Below are positions 1-9,824 of a DNA stretch of 64,000 nt, piece by piece. This DNA comes from Thinopyrum elongatum (Eukaryota > Streptophyta > Magnoliopsida > Poales > Poaceae), in assembly GCA_011799875.1 (NCBI GenBank), contig CM022302.1, forward strand, positions 326,657,385 to 326,721,384, written 5' to 3'. Positions within the stretch are counted from its first letter, which is position 1, and every line of letters begins with the position of its first letter. A program made the translations under genes and the position numbers. Below the pieces are notes generated by a model, which saw nothing but the letters and a program-made list of their open reading frames with translations, was not told where the DNA came from and searched no databases.

Positions 1-116
1 TAGCTTAGTCCCAAAAAATGATATAAAGTTGCTATAAAATGATTGTAAAACATCCAAGAATGATAATATAACAGCATGGAACAATCAAAAATTATAGATA
101 TATTGGAGAAGTATCA
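1..116 (-). mobile_element. Terminal fragment of a long LTR (non-autonomous retrotransposon family)
   Basis: This stretch matches the + strand right ends of the LTRs at 35679-37217 and 41328-42867, running from the CCCAAAAAATGATATAAAG block to the terminal GTATCA. It is therefore the 5' end of a minus-oriented LTR of that family. The rest lies beyond the left window edge. The final CA at 115-116 is a plausible LTR terminus; a TSD cannot be tested. Confidence 0.75.
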
Positions 117-161
117 ATCACCCCCTGTTTCCATCGCGCCACATCTCCTCCTGTAACCCCA

Positions 162-1685
162 TGATACATCTCCAACGTATCTATAATTTATGGAGTATTC
201 ACGCCATGTTTACAACAATTTTATATGGTTTTGGTATGATTTGATTAGAACTAACCCGGACTGACGTTGTTTCAGCAGAACTACCGTGGTGTCATTTTTT
301 GAGCAGAAATAAAAGTTCTCGGAATGGGTTGAAAATTTACGGTGATTTTTTATGGACCAAAAGAGACCCCCGAAGCACCGGAGCTGGGCCAGGAAGTGAT
401 CGAGGAGACCACAAGCCTAGGGGGCGCGCCCTACCCCCTAGGAGGGTGCTCCCAGCTTGTGGGCCCCTCGGGCACCCCCTTGACGTGAGACCGACGCCAA
501 AAATTCTTATAAATACCCAAACCTCCAAAAAGAACCCTAGATCAGAAGTTCCACCGCCGCAAGCCTCTGTAGCCACGAAAAATCAATCTAGGCTCTCTCC
601 GGCACCCTGCCGGAGGGGGCCATCATCACCGGAGGCCATGGAGGAGGAAGCCGGAGGGGGCCATCATCACCATGGAGGCCAAGGACCAGAGGGAGAACCT
701 CTCCCATCTAGGGGGAGGCCATGGAGGAGGAAGCACAAGGGGGAGACTCTCTCCCCCCTCTCTCGATGGCGCCAGAGTGCCGCCGGGGGAAACATCGCTG
801 TGGTGATCGTCTTCATCAACATCACTTTCTTCATCACCTTCCTCATCTCTTTTAAGCGATCCATTCTCCCGCACCCCGCTGTAATCCCCTACTTGAACAT
901 GGTGCTTTATGCCACATATTATGATCCAATGATGTGTTGCCATCCTATGATGTTTTGAGTAGATTTCTTTTATCTTTTGGGTTGACTAATGATCTAGATT
1001 GGTTTGAGTTGTATGTTTTATTTTGGTGCTGTCCTATGGTGCCCTCCGTGCTGCGCACACGTGAGGGATTACCGCTGTAAGGTTTGCAATATGTTCATGA
1101 TTCGCTTATAGTGGGTTGCTAGAGTGACAGAAGCTTAAACCCGAGTAAGGGGGTTGTTTGCGTATGGGAGTAAAGAGGACTTGATACTTTAATGCTATGG
1201 TTGGGTTTTACCTTAATGATCTTTGGTAGTTGCGGATGCTTGCTAGAGTTCCAATCATAAGTGCATATGATCCAAGTAGAGAAAGTATGTTAGCTTATGC
1301 CTCTCCCTCATATAAAATTGCAATAATGATTACCGATCTTGTTAACAATTGCCTAGGAAAATTCCGCACACCGACCCATCATTATTCCACAATCGCTATT
1401 TGTAATATATTATAATATATTCTAACTTTATGTTAACATCACCTATTTTTATATTTTAGCTCTCCGATATCATGCAAAGCTATCCTCTTTATACCCACAA
1501 TGTAGTTTTATTTCTCGTTTCTAGATGAAAGCAAACGCTCGGTGTACGTAGAGTTGTATCGGTGGCAGATAGGACTTGAGAGAATATTGATCTTACATTT
1601 AGCTCCTTGTGGGTTCGACACTCCATACTTATCACTTCCATCTTTGGAAATTGCTACGATGATTCCTTGCACTTGGGGATTATCA
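162..1685 (+). mobile_element. Solo LTR of a gypsy-type retrotransposon
   Basis: A 1524-bp sequence begins TGATACATCTCCAACG and ends GGATTATCA. It is flanked by identical 5-bp direct repeats CCCCA at 157-161 and 1686-1690, so both ends and the TSD are intact and no internal domain is present. That is the signature of a solo LTR left by LTR-LTR recombination. The surrounding sequence reads through from a Copia-type leader (117-161) into its gag (1691 onward), so the insertion split an older element. Short ORFs within it, including 299-958, are not credible genes. Confidence 0.85.
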
Positions 1686-1753
1686 CCCCATCGCCATTGC
1701 ACCACTTCCTCGAAACCCTAACCCTGCCCGAGCCTGACCCACCAGCCGCCACC

Positions 1754-2304
1754 ATGTCTTCCTCCGGCCGCAGCAATCCTTTCGCCTCCTCCTTTGGGCC
1801 CGATTCCGAGGTGCCCAACGCCACCCACATCCGCGACGTCCCCCTGTTTGACCACGTCCCCATCAAACTCTCCCACACCGAGTCTAAGTACTATGCTTGG
1901 AAAACCTACTTCAATCTCCTCTTCCGTGAGTACAATCTTCATGATCACATCGACGGCACCACCGACTTCCTCGCCATGCTCCGTGACTCTAACTGGATGG
2001 CCATCGACACCACCCTCATCCGATGGTTCTTCCTCACCGTCTCGTCGGACATCTTCCACACTGTCGTTCACGACGGGGATGATGCCTACACAATGTGGAC
2101 CAAGATCAATGACCTCTTCATCGACAACAAGCTCCAATGGATCGTCTTCTTGCAGCAGGAGTTTTTTGGGTGTCACCAAAATGACTCCACCATCGACGGC
2201 TATTGCATGCGCCTCAAGACCCTCTCCTACGAGCTCAACAATATCGGGTTCAAGGTTGGAGATAAGCTTCTTCTCTCCACCCGCACCGCCGGTCTCAATG
2301 AGGA
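1754..2304 (+). pseudogene. Truncated Copia-type gag fragment
   Basis: An ATG at 1754 in a CCGCCACC context opens a frame of about 183 codons that resembles the N-terminal part of plant Copia gag (UBN2/gag_pre-integrs type). A short Ser-rich start is followed by a segment with YYAWKTYF and a later TMWTKINDLF. The family normally continues to a zinc knuckle, protease, integrase and RT; none of these follow. The frame is cut at 2305 by the CACTA terminus, and codons read beyond that point (to 2440) belong to the transposon. The leader at 117-161 joins 1691 once the solo LTR is removed. This is a fragment, not an active gene; its strand is supported by the consistent reading frame. Confidence 0.65.
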
Positions 2305-2667
2305 CACTACAAAAAAAGACACATCCGTGACATTTTGGGCCGAACGAAATTTTTTTCTGTCATGCTTATGGCACTTCTATGACGATAATTGTGACAAAAG
2401 CACATATCATCATAGACGTGGTGGGCTCCTACTTCTATGACAAAAAATCATGATAGAAAATGGGCTTTTCATCCTGGGCGGGCCGGGGATGCACCTGCAT
2501 GACATTCTTTGGGCCGTCCATGACGGAAAAAATCGTGGTAGAAGCGAGGGCGAGGAAAATTTCGGGGAGTTCCCGGTTACGGTGGGTGGTCGGGGCTGAG
2601 CGATGCACAGAGGTTTGCGCATTTCTCTTGGACACGTACGCACGTGTGTGCGATGCGTTGGGCTCTA

Positions 2668-2770
2668 ATTGAACCCGAGCGAGGCGTTCGCTTACTGAAC
2701 CCGAGCGATTGCCCTAGCTACTGAACCCGAGCGATCGACTTGGCTGTTAATTGAACCAGAGCGATTCCTT
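2668..2770 (+). repeat. Short tandem repeat with core GAACCCGAGCGA
   Basis: Four diverged copies of a roughly 25-35 bp unit with the core TGAACCCGAGCGA lie at about 2670, 2697, 2725 and 2752. They form part of the CACTA subterminal region. Confidence 0.7.
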
Positions 2771-2809
2771 CGCTACTGCTGCTAACTGAAGCTGATCAAA
2801 CCTACTGCC

Positions 2810-3180
2810 TCTTGATGAACAGTGACCGTTGTTGGGGGTTGGATGAACAGTTCCCGGTGGGGATTGGATGAACAGGACCCCATGGTAGTAGAGGCCATTG
2901 CCGCTGGATGAACAGGACCCCGATCGAGGAGGTGAGGGTGGATGAACAGGACCCCGTGGAGGGCTGGTTGAACAGTAGCCAATGGAGGCCGGGATGAACA
3001 GTAGCCCATGGATGAACAGTAGCTGGTGGAGGCAGGGAGGAAGACGTGGTGGATGGACAGTAGCAGGTGGAGGCTGGAGGAAGTCGACGGTGGATGAACA
3101 GTAGCCCATGGAGGCTGGAGCGAGGCAGTAGACTGTGGATGAACAGTAGCCCATGGAGTTGTATTTTGCGGTACGCCACA
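2810..3180 (+). repeat. Irregular repeats with core GATGAACAG
   Basis: GATGAACAG or a close variant recurs about a dozen times, each followed by TAGCCCATGGAGGC-like or GACCCCG-like sequence with spacing of roughly 25-45 bp. Overlapping ORFs on the minus strand are by-products of the repetition. Confidence 0.7.
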
Positions 3181-3188
3181 CCCGTCCC

Positions 3189-3431
3189 GATGAACAGGAC
3201 CCCGTTTCGATCGTAGGCGCTCCAACACAAGTCTGTTTCCTCCGTTTTGCGGTACGCCACACCCCTCCCGATCAACAGCACCCCGTTTCGACCACAGGCA
3301 CTCGAACAGAAGGTCGTTTCCTCTGTTCTGCGATACGCCAGACCCTTCCCGATGAACAGGACCCCGTTTCGACTGTAGGCGGTCGAACAGAAGGCCATTT
3401 CCTCTGTTCGGCGGTACGCCAGACCTTGTTT
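3189..3431 (+). repeat. 81-bp tandem repeat, about three copies
   Basis: Units start at 3189, 3270 and 3351, each beginning GAT(G/C)AACAG(G/C)ACCCCG and ending near ACGCCA(C/G)ACCC. The period is exactly 81 bp, a multiple of three, which is why a frame stays open from 3153 to 3554. Further degenerate GATGAACA units follow to about 3560. Confidence 0.8.
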
Positions 3432-3754
3432 CGGCTGTTCCGTCCAAGCTGGTTGGCTCCCGATGAACAGGCCGTATTCCGACCCAGTCGGTTGCCTCTC
3501 GATGAACACGATGCTATTTTCTCCATTCCGACCCAGCCGGTTGGTTGCCGATGAACAGGACGCCGTCGCTGTACGCGTTCGAGACCACACCCATATGTAC
3601 GTACGTGGCCGTCATTTTTGTAGCGTAGTTGTCGTATGTGTACAGGATTTAGATGGGACTTCCTGAACTGCTACCGCTCCTTACTCGGCCACGGTTTATC
3701 ATGGCAGACAGACCGATCGACCGGTATGTACACAGACAACGCTACGTATGCTTC

Positions 3755-4800
3755 GATCGGGTGGGTCCCAGCTATCAGGGAGGACAAGGAGGCACTTCCT
3801 TGCGTGCGAATATATAGTCGGCGGGTCCCAGCGGTCAGGGGCAGAATCATATATTTTTTGCCCGTAATAAGGAGGCACTTCCTTGCGTGCAAAGATGTTG
3901 TTGGTTGGTTCCAGCTGTCAGGGGCAGGAATAAGGAGGCACTTCCTTCCTTGCGAAGATATACGTGGTGGGTCCCAGCTTTCAGGGGGAGGAATAATTTT
4001 ATTTTCGCGTAATAAGGAGGCGGTTGCATGCGTGCCTCCATGGACCTGGTGCGTTCCCACTGTCAGCCTCTCCACGTACAGTCCTCTTCCGATGACTCTC
4101 GTTTGTTGACCATGTTGACCACGCCACGCCGAGTGCACCAAGGTGGTGGACGACGGCAAGGCCCCGGACGGGAACGACCCGGAGATAGGGAAGATGCGGC
4201 AATGGAGTCGCAACCTGAGAGGAGTACGACGTACAAGGGTTGACTGGTTCAGTGCGGCATGGGGCTGCAGTCGGCGGAGAATAACAGGAGGGGTGGAGGG
4301 GTGGAGGGATGGCCTAGTCGTCGGTGGAGTAGAGCTTCGCAGCGAGGCATGCGAAGCAGCGCCGCGGGCCGCCGGAGGCGGAGCAGAAGGTCCCACCAGT
4401 GCTAGAGGAAGAAGACGAGAGATTTAAGATGCATGCCGGCGGCCGTTGGATGTCCATCCAATGACTACAGATGTCAGAATCATTTTGTTGACTAATTTGA
4501 CAACGCCTTCCGTAGGCGACCTAATGGCCCACATGTCAGACTCCTTGTGTGCGAAGATCTAGCTGGTGGGTCCTAGCTGTCAGGGGGAGGAATAATTTGT
4601 TTTACCCATAATAAGGAGGCACTTCCTTGCATGCAAAGATTTAGCTGCTGGGTCCCAGCTGTTCGGGGGAGAATACATTTTTCCCGCGTAATAAGGACGC
4701 ACTTGCTTGCGCGCGAAGATGTAGCTGGTGGGTCCAAGCTGTCAGGGGGAGGAATAATATTTTTCCGGCCTAATAAGGAGCCAGTTGCATGCGTGCGTCC
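3755..4800 (+). repeat. About 75-bp repeats with core GGGTCCCAGCTGTCAGGGG, in two clusters
   Basis: The unit contains AATAAGGAGGCACTTCCTTG and a GTGGGTCCCAGCTGTCAGG-type block. It occurs about five times in 3755-4025 and about four times in 4540-4790. The two clusters flank the first copy of the larger duplicated block described next. Confidence 0.75.
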
Positions 4801-5295
4801 ATGAACAGGTGCGTCCCCACTGTCAGCCTCTCCACGTAATGTCCTCCTCCAATGACTCTTGTTTGTTGACCACGTTGAGTATGCAGTGCCAAGCGCGCCA
4901 AGGCGATGGACGACAGCGAGGCCCCAGACGGGAACGAGCCGGAGATGGGAAGACACTGCAGTGGAGTCGCAGATGGAGAGGAGTACGAGGGTTAACTTCC
5001 TCTAGTGCGGCGTGGGGCTGCAGTCGGTGGAGAATAATAGGAGGTGTGCAGGGCTGGAGGGATAGCCTGGCCGGCGGTGGGGTAGCGCTTTGCAGAGATG
5101 CGTGCTAAGCAGAGCCACTAGCCACCGGAGCCGGAGCAGGCGGTCCCGGCGGCGCTGGAGGAAGAAGACGAGAGATTGAAGATGCATGCCGGCCGCTGGA
5201 TAAATCCAATGGTTGTGGATGTCAGAATCATTTGTTGACTAAATTGGCAACGCCTTGCGTAGGCTTCAACCTATTGGCCCACATGTCAGCCTGCA
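4020..5295 (+). repeat. Large direct duplication within the CACTA region
   Basis: The segment 4020-4545 (from GCATGCGTGC(C/G)TCCATG to GGCCCACATGTCAG) recurs at about 4785-5290 with many substitutions and small indels, at an offset of roughly 760 bp. Both copies hold a GC-rich core and the AGGAAGAAGACGAGAGATT motif. The level of divergence suggests an old duplication. Confidence 0.75.
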
Positions 5296-5299
5296 AAAA

Positions 5300-6667
5300 T
5301 GCAGAACATATTTAACCCTTTTTTAGAGAGAAACATATTTAACCCATATTTTCTAGAATTTACAGTCAATTTGCTGGGCTGGGTGAACAAATAATATAGC
5401 GTCAAATGCGGCCCATTTAATTTTTTTTTCTAAGAAATCACAGTAGATTTGCACTTTCTTGAAATACACGGATTTGCTGGGCTTGTTGTAAATAAATTGA
5501 TAGGTTAGACGGTGCAATTAGTATCAAAAAATAAACGGGAGGTGGACATTTTATTATATATAAAATTAGCTAATTTGCGAGTTATTGCTCAAAGGAAAAA
5601 TGAGCGCGTTATTATTACATCGGTCCTTAAATCTTTGCAACTTTTGTGAGCAATCACCAGGATTTTCGTTGCCTTACCCACGATTTCCCTTGCCAACTTA
5701 TGTTAAACATTTATTTTTATAAGTTGATAAGACGTAGGATGTTTTTATAATGTATATATAAGTTTCAATTAAATGTACGATAATAATAATTTAAATATAT
5801 ATAATGTGGTTAGAAAGGAAAACATAAATTGGACCCGGCATTCTTATTCTTATATATAGAAAAATAGAACAGAGATCTGTGTTTTGTTATAAAAAGATAG
5901 ATTGGGCTGCCGATATTTAAGAAAAAATAAAACCTAGGCTGGTAGGCCCATAGGCCGATACATACATGATGGACCTCAAAAAATTAAGTTGAAACCACGG
6001 TCTCGCTATGTCGTGGGCTACACATGTTAAATAACATAACCTAGGCCGACTTGATACTAGTTCGCCCTCTGAAAAATATGATACCTGCTACTGCTAGATC
6101 CCCGATACCCCTAAAAAACAGCTCCCCGATGACAGTCTTCGTTGTAAAAAACATTTATTGACTAGGCTGACAAACCCGTGGATTTAAGAGGGGGCGGGCG
6201 GCACGACACGAGGAAGCGCCCCGGCCCCTGAGCGGCAGTAGGCAGTCCAGCCGCGCTGCTGGTTTGGGCGGCGGGAGAACAACCAGAGGGAAGACTGAAG
6301 AAGCACATCAGACGCGAATTATTCTTTTCAGTGGATGGCTCTCGATGGGGTATTTTTTTACTTGCCTCTGCATGATACAACTTGTATTTTTAGCCTCCCA
6401 CTCCATGGCGGACCAGCAGCCCATTTGCTGGGTGGGCCAACCTAAAGAAAGTATCACTTGATTTTTCATCAAGGCCCAAAAACAATGCAGTATTATGTTT
6501 AATTTTTCGGCCGAAAACATTATAGCGGGCGTTGAGCGGGAAGGCGGGAGACTGAGCAAAAAGATAAAAAAGGATCTCATGCACCGTTGCTACCCTAACA
6601 AGCAGGTGCCATTCTTCTCGGAACAAAGGTGTGCCATGTGACACTCACACGTCACAATCCCACAGTA
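5300..6667. other. Non-coding stretch, no gene recognised
   Basis: 5300-6160 is AT-rich with short purine and pyrimidine runs. 6160-6660 is more GC-balanced, with only short ORFs of no recognisable content. It may be the remainder of the CACTA element or older degraded repeat; I cannot assign it. Confidence 0.4.
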
Positions 6668-6908
6668 TCTCTACTCTTATAAAAAGCAGAGTTGGTGATG
6701 ATGGTGTGCCTGCCATCCTGCAATTTAGGCCTTCCGATTTATATCTGATGGATAGGAAGGAAACCATGGCAATTTTGCCAAAAGATACCCACACCCCTCT
6801 TCACATTTGCAAATAAGGCCTTCCCTCGTCCATCCTTTTCTCCCACAAGATAAACTACTCATACAAATGCATCTTGATGTTCCGTGCAACGCATGGGCAT
6901 CTTGCTAG
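6668..6908 (+). mobile_element. Small non-autonomous Helitron-like element
   Basis: The element begins TCTCTACTC and ends CTTGCTAG. It sits between an A (6667) and a T (6909), the expected Helitron target. A 3' hairpin, CCGTGC-AAC-GCATGG with one mismatch, lies just before the terminal CTAG. It encodes nothing. The same TCTCTACT...CTAGT design is familiar in Triticeae repeats, but I could not align it to a reference. Confidence 0.6.
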
Positions 6909-7228
6909 TACATTCTAACTATTCACACACAAGTACAATAGAAAAGGTAAACATTTAGGTCAAACTCAGGTTCACAGGATACGTTCATATTCATAGCCAA
7001 CATTGGCAATCAACAACTCAAAAAATTCATGTATAGAGAAGTTTAACATGCCTATGCATCCAAATGATTCATACTTATATCACAAGCCAATATTCATAGC
7101 TAACATTCACAAAAGATTCAGATATACACAAGTTCAACATGTTTACGCATCCAAATGATTGAGAGAACACAGCCAATATCATCCATCGACACACATTAAT
7201 CACCTACGATACAGACGGGCAAGTGATG

Positions 7229-7568
7229 TTCACTCGGTGGTACTTCTTGCTAAAATTAATGCTTGTCTGAGCAAACTTTCGAGTACATAAGAGGCAGCAG
7301 AGACCATCTGAACTTTGCTTGTAGGTTTATCCTCATGATAGTGGCCTTGATGCCGCGAGAGGTTTGAGCAACTTGGCCACTACTTTCATCCAACTACTTT
7401 CACTCGGTGGTACTTCTTGGTAAAATTAATGCTTGTCTGAGCAAACTTTCGAGTACATAAGAGGCGGCATAGACTATCTGAACTTTGCTTGTAGGTTTAT
7501 CCTCATGATAGTGGCCTTGATGCCGCGAGAGGTTTGAGCAACTTGGCCACTACTTTCATCCAACTAAT
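7229..7568 (+). repeat. 170-bp tandem duplication
   Basis: 7229-7398 and 7399-7568 are adjacent copies (TTCACTCGGTGGTACTTCTT to CATCCAACTA) with a period of exactly 170 bp and only a few substitutions, for example GCTAAAATT against GGTAAAATT. Confidence 0.9.
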
Positions 7569-8988
7569 TTACTGGCCCATCTTTGTCCTGTATCTTGCCA
7601 AAAATCTACATTGCAGACAACAAACGAGGCTGTCGACAAAATGAACCACCCAAAGTTTTTGTGCAGTTCAACTGAAATGGAGCATCACAGGCATGCATAC
7701 TGGTTAAGTGCCATATGAATATATGTGTCTACCAACTTATCTGGAATCTTCAGACTCCATGGCATACAGTTCGCTACCAGCATACGAGCCGATAACCGAA
7801 AAGCGCAGGTTGGGACCAAAGACTGGACTGCGTTTTTCAGGGCTATGCGCCAAGCAATATTGTTGGCATTCACTCTGGCACTTCTTCTTGTCAATATCGA
7901 TGCTTGTGTGAGTGAACTTGCGAGTACAAAGCAGCAGCATAAGTATCTGTCCATCTCATCTTTTTGTGCAGTTCTACTGAAATCGGCCAATGTAACGATT
8001 TGCCTGCGAGTTTAGGCTCACAAGTTGCTACTTTATGAAATTGGCCAATAGTAGCACAATACAAAATTACCATTAGATATGACAAGCACAATAATCAGGA
8101 TGAAGACCGGTACCAACCTGTGTGAGGAAGCATATCAATTAGTGCTTCCTTTGACTGGAAACTAAGATAAGCCACTAACAGGAAAGGAACGAGGCAGTCG
8201 AGGCAATGAACCACCCAAATTTTTTGTGCAGTTCAACTAAAATCGAGCATCCCTATTGGCACATATATTGAGAAAGTGAGATTACTGTAATAGTGGCACT
8301 AGTTGATGAAACATACACTAACAAATAGAAGCATCCTCATTATCCTAATGGGTAAAGTTAGCAACATAGTAGGCTTGCTTAAAGAGAGGTACTAGTTTAT
8401 ATTATCAGTGCCAATTAGCTCAACACTCAAAGCATTGCCATGTATCATAGCTTGCAAACATTTAACGTGCAAAGATAAAGGACTTTCTCATGACGGTAGC
8501 AAAACAGTAGCACGATACAAATAGAGATGACAACACACTAATCTAGATGAAGGCCTTAGGCCGGTACCAACCTGAGCAAGGAAGCTTATTCAACTAGTCC
8601 CAGAAGAGAAGATAAAGCACTGACTGGAATCATTCAATAGTACATATTTTTGTGCACTTCCAATGTACGGTTGACATCACTCTTGTTTACCAGTGCTGAG
8701 ATTATATCGAGAGATTATCAAGAACTTCCAGCAGAGTTAAAGCACTGGTTGGGATACAGTTCATTGTATCCTCTTGTGTAGTTGCACTAAAATGTACGAA
8801 TGACACAACATGATCCCTGTTTGCACAAGTAGGAACAAGGTGAGACCTTCATTAGCTTAGTGAGGAAGGATAGAAAGACAATAGCATATTACCTTAACAA
8901 TAGCATCAAAGCATGATGACAATACAGTAGCAAAACATTGGCTCATTGAACCAGTGGCAATAAATTGAGATGCAAAACAATAGCATTA
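7569..8988 (-). other. Low-copy flank with dispersed exon-like repeat units
   Basis: This stretch lies downstream (minus sense) of the PLATZ remnant. Several short motifs recur. GTGCAGTTC(A/T)ACT(G/A)AAAT lies near 7660, 7965 and 8228, and again at 32752 beyond the large retrotransposon array. CGGTACCAACCTG lies near 8107 and 8562, with a related form at 9474. One longer pair (about 7621-7690 and 8188-8255) is clearly duplicated. On the minus strand these read as TTTCAG acceptor-like and CAG/GTTGGTACC donor-like sites. No long ORF is present. 6909-7228 is AT-rich, with two direct repeats of about 30 bp near 7043 and 7130. Confidence 0.45.
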
Positions 8989-9330
8989 CTATCTCATGAC
9001 ACTGCCAAGATCCCCTCCAGGCTCCACCACCACATGGTCCACCTGCAAACACACACACACGCGCACGCGTACATGATTCAACATGAGGTGCTACTAAAGA
9101 TTTGTTTAATTCCGATAGGATAATTAGGCAGCGATTAATTAGTGTTGCTTAATACTCCTAATTGATTAATGACCTTGCAGGAGAGGCAGCAAAAGTGGAA
9201 GGGCTCCTGGAGGATCATCTCACATGTGAGGTAGACGTTGCTGGAGCCCTTGAATGGCCTCGACTGAGGCCTCGGCGTCAGGAAGATCACCTTGGCACTG
9301 TTGATCGTGTAGGATTGGGTCACACATGCA
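8989..9330 (-). pseudogene. PLATZ zinc-binding transcription factor remnant, two 3' exons
   Basis: On the minus strand, exon 9330-9174 (5' boundary uncertain) encodes a PLATZ-domain segment including YTINSAKVIFLTPRPQSRP and ILQEPFHFCCLSCK. It ends at a consensus donor (AAG/GT, GT at 9173-9172). The next exon, 9042-8989, follows an acceptor TTTGCAG and continues in phase 0 with VDHVVVEPGGDLGSVMR and a TAG stop. PLATZ proteins are plant-specific zinc-dependent DNA-binding proteins acting in the nucleus. Odd points: where family members have a CxxC pair, the first Cys is Tyr (TAC); no clear AG acceptor precedes the larger exon (GCAT where GCAG might be expected); the C-terminus is short; and the N-terminal exons with the B-box-like Cys/His cluster were not found. 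The 23-kb array begins 440 bp upstream. I infer a decayed gene or gene fragment. Confidence 0.7.
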
Positions 9331-9481
9331 TCCAGAATCCAGTTAATTAGTATGATGTGTCGTCAAGCCAAGTACTACTCTGCTACATACTACAAGTGCA
9401 TTTCTTCAAGTAAATTAATACTAGTAGCAACACAACATTACAATACCACTAGCAAGATGTCAGGATAAAATAGGACGGTAC

Positions 9482-9598
9482 CAGCGTGTGATCCTTCTTC
9501 ATTTCCTTCTTCTGCTTCTTCTTCATCTTCTTCTTCTTTGTCTTCCTCTTCTTGGTTTGCTTCTCTTTCTCCTCACCAATTGGTGAAACCAAGTACAT
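9482..9598 (-). other. Candidate lysine-rich exon upstream of the PLATZ exons
   Basis: On the minus strand an ATG at 9598 opens 39 codons, more than half Lys or Arg, ending CTG/GTACCG, a donor-like site at 9481-9480. It could encode a nuclear-localisation-like tail or be a low-complexity GAA/AAG tract with no function. Its order relative to the PLATZ exons does not match the usual domain order, so confidence is low. Confidence 0.3.
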
Positions 9599-9789
9599 GA
9601 TTGGCCTTCAATGTCAGATTTGGTTTTGTTAGTGAGGGAGTACAAGTCTACTAGTAAACAATAGCATTATCTTCTCATGGCAGTTGCAAAATAGAGGTGA
9701 ACACATGCATTAAATATCATTCTTATCTAAGGGAAGGTTAGGGTGCCAATATGGAGGATGAAGATTGGAACTGTGATGCCCCCGGTTCA

Positions 9790-9824
9790 ATCGTACACTA
9801 ATCATACACGCAAACGTGTACGAT
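9790..9824 (-). other. Terminal stem-loop near the LTR-A 3' end
   Basis: ATCGTACAC (9790-9798) pairs perfectly with GTGTACGAT (9816-9824) across a 17-nt loop, close to the LTR terminus next to where the primer site would lie. The same stem is present at the ends of LTR-B, LTR-C and LTR-D. Confidence 0.6.

Larger units (their letters stand above)
2305..5300 (+). mobile_element. Left end and subterminal region of a CACTA (En/Spm) DNA transposon
   Basis: The element begins CACTACAAAAAAAGACAC at 2305, the typical CACTA terminal inverted repeat. It is followed by the ATGACA/TGTCAT-rich subterminal region (about 2340-2540) and several tandem repeat blocks common in Triticeae CACTA elements. No transposase ORF is present, and no matching right terminus ending GTAGTG was found, so the element is deleted, very large or interrupted; the right limit given is approximate. 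It interrupts the Copia gag fragment. Confidence 0.75.

Noticed and set aside
299..958. 219-codon ORF on the plus strand
   Set aside because: It lies wholly inside the solo LTR, starts with TTG and has no protein-like features.
3189..3431. CRISPR-like array
   Set aside because: The repeats are contiguous without unique spacers, and the genome is plant nuclear.
2747..3590. Long overlapping minus ORFs of 171-262 codons
   Set aside because: They are generated by tandem repeats of the CACTA subterminal region; three frames are open at once.
9135..9323. Single-exon 62-aa gene
   Set aside because: The frame is better explained as a PLATZ exon with a donor at 9173-9172; codons beyond it are intronic.
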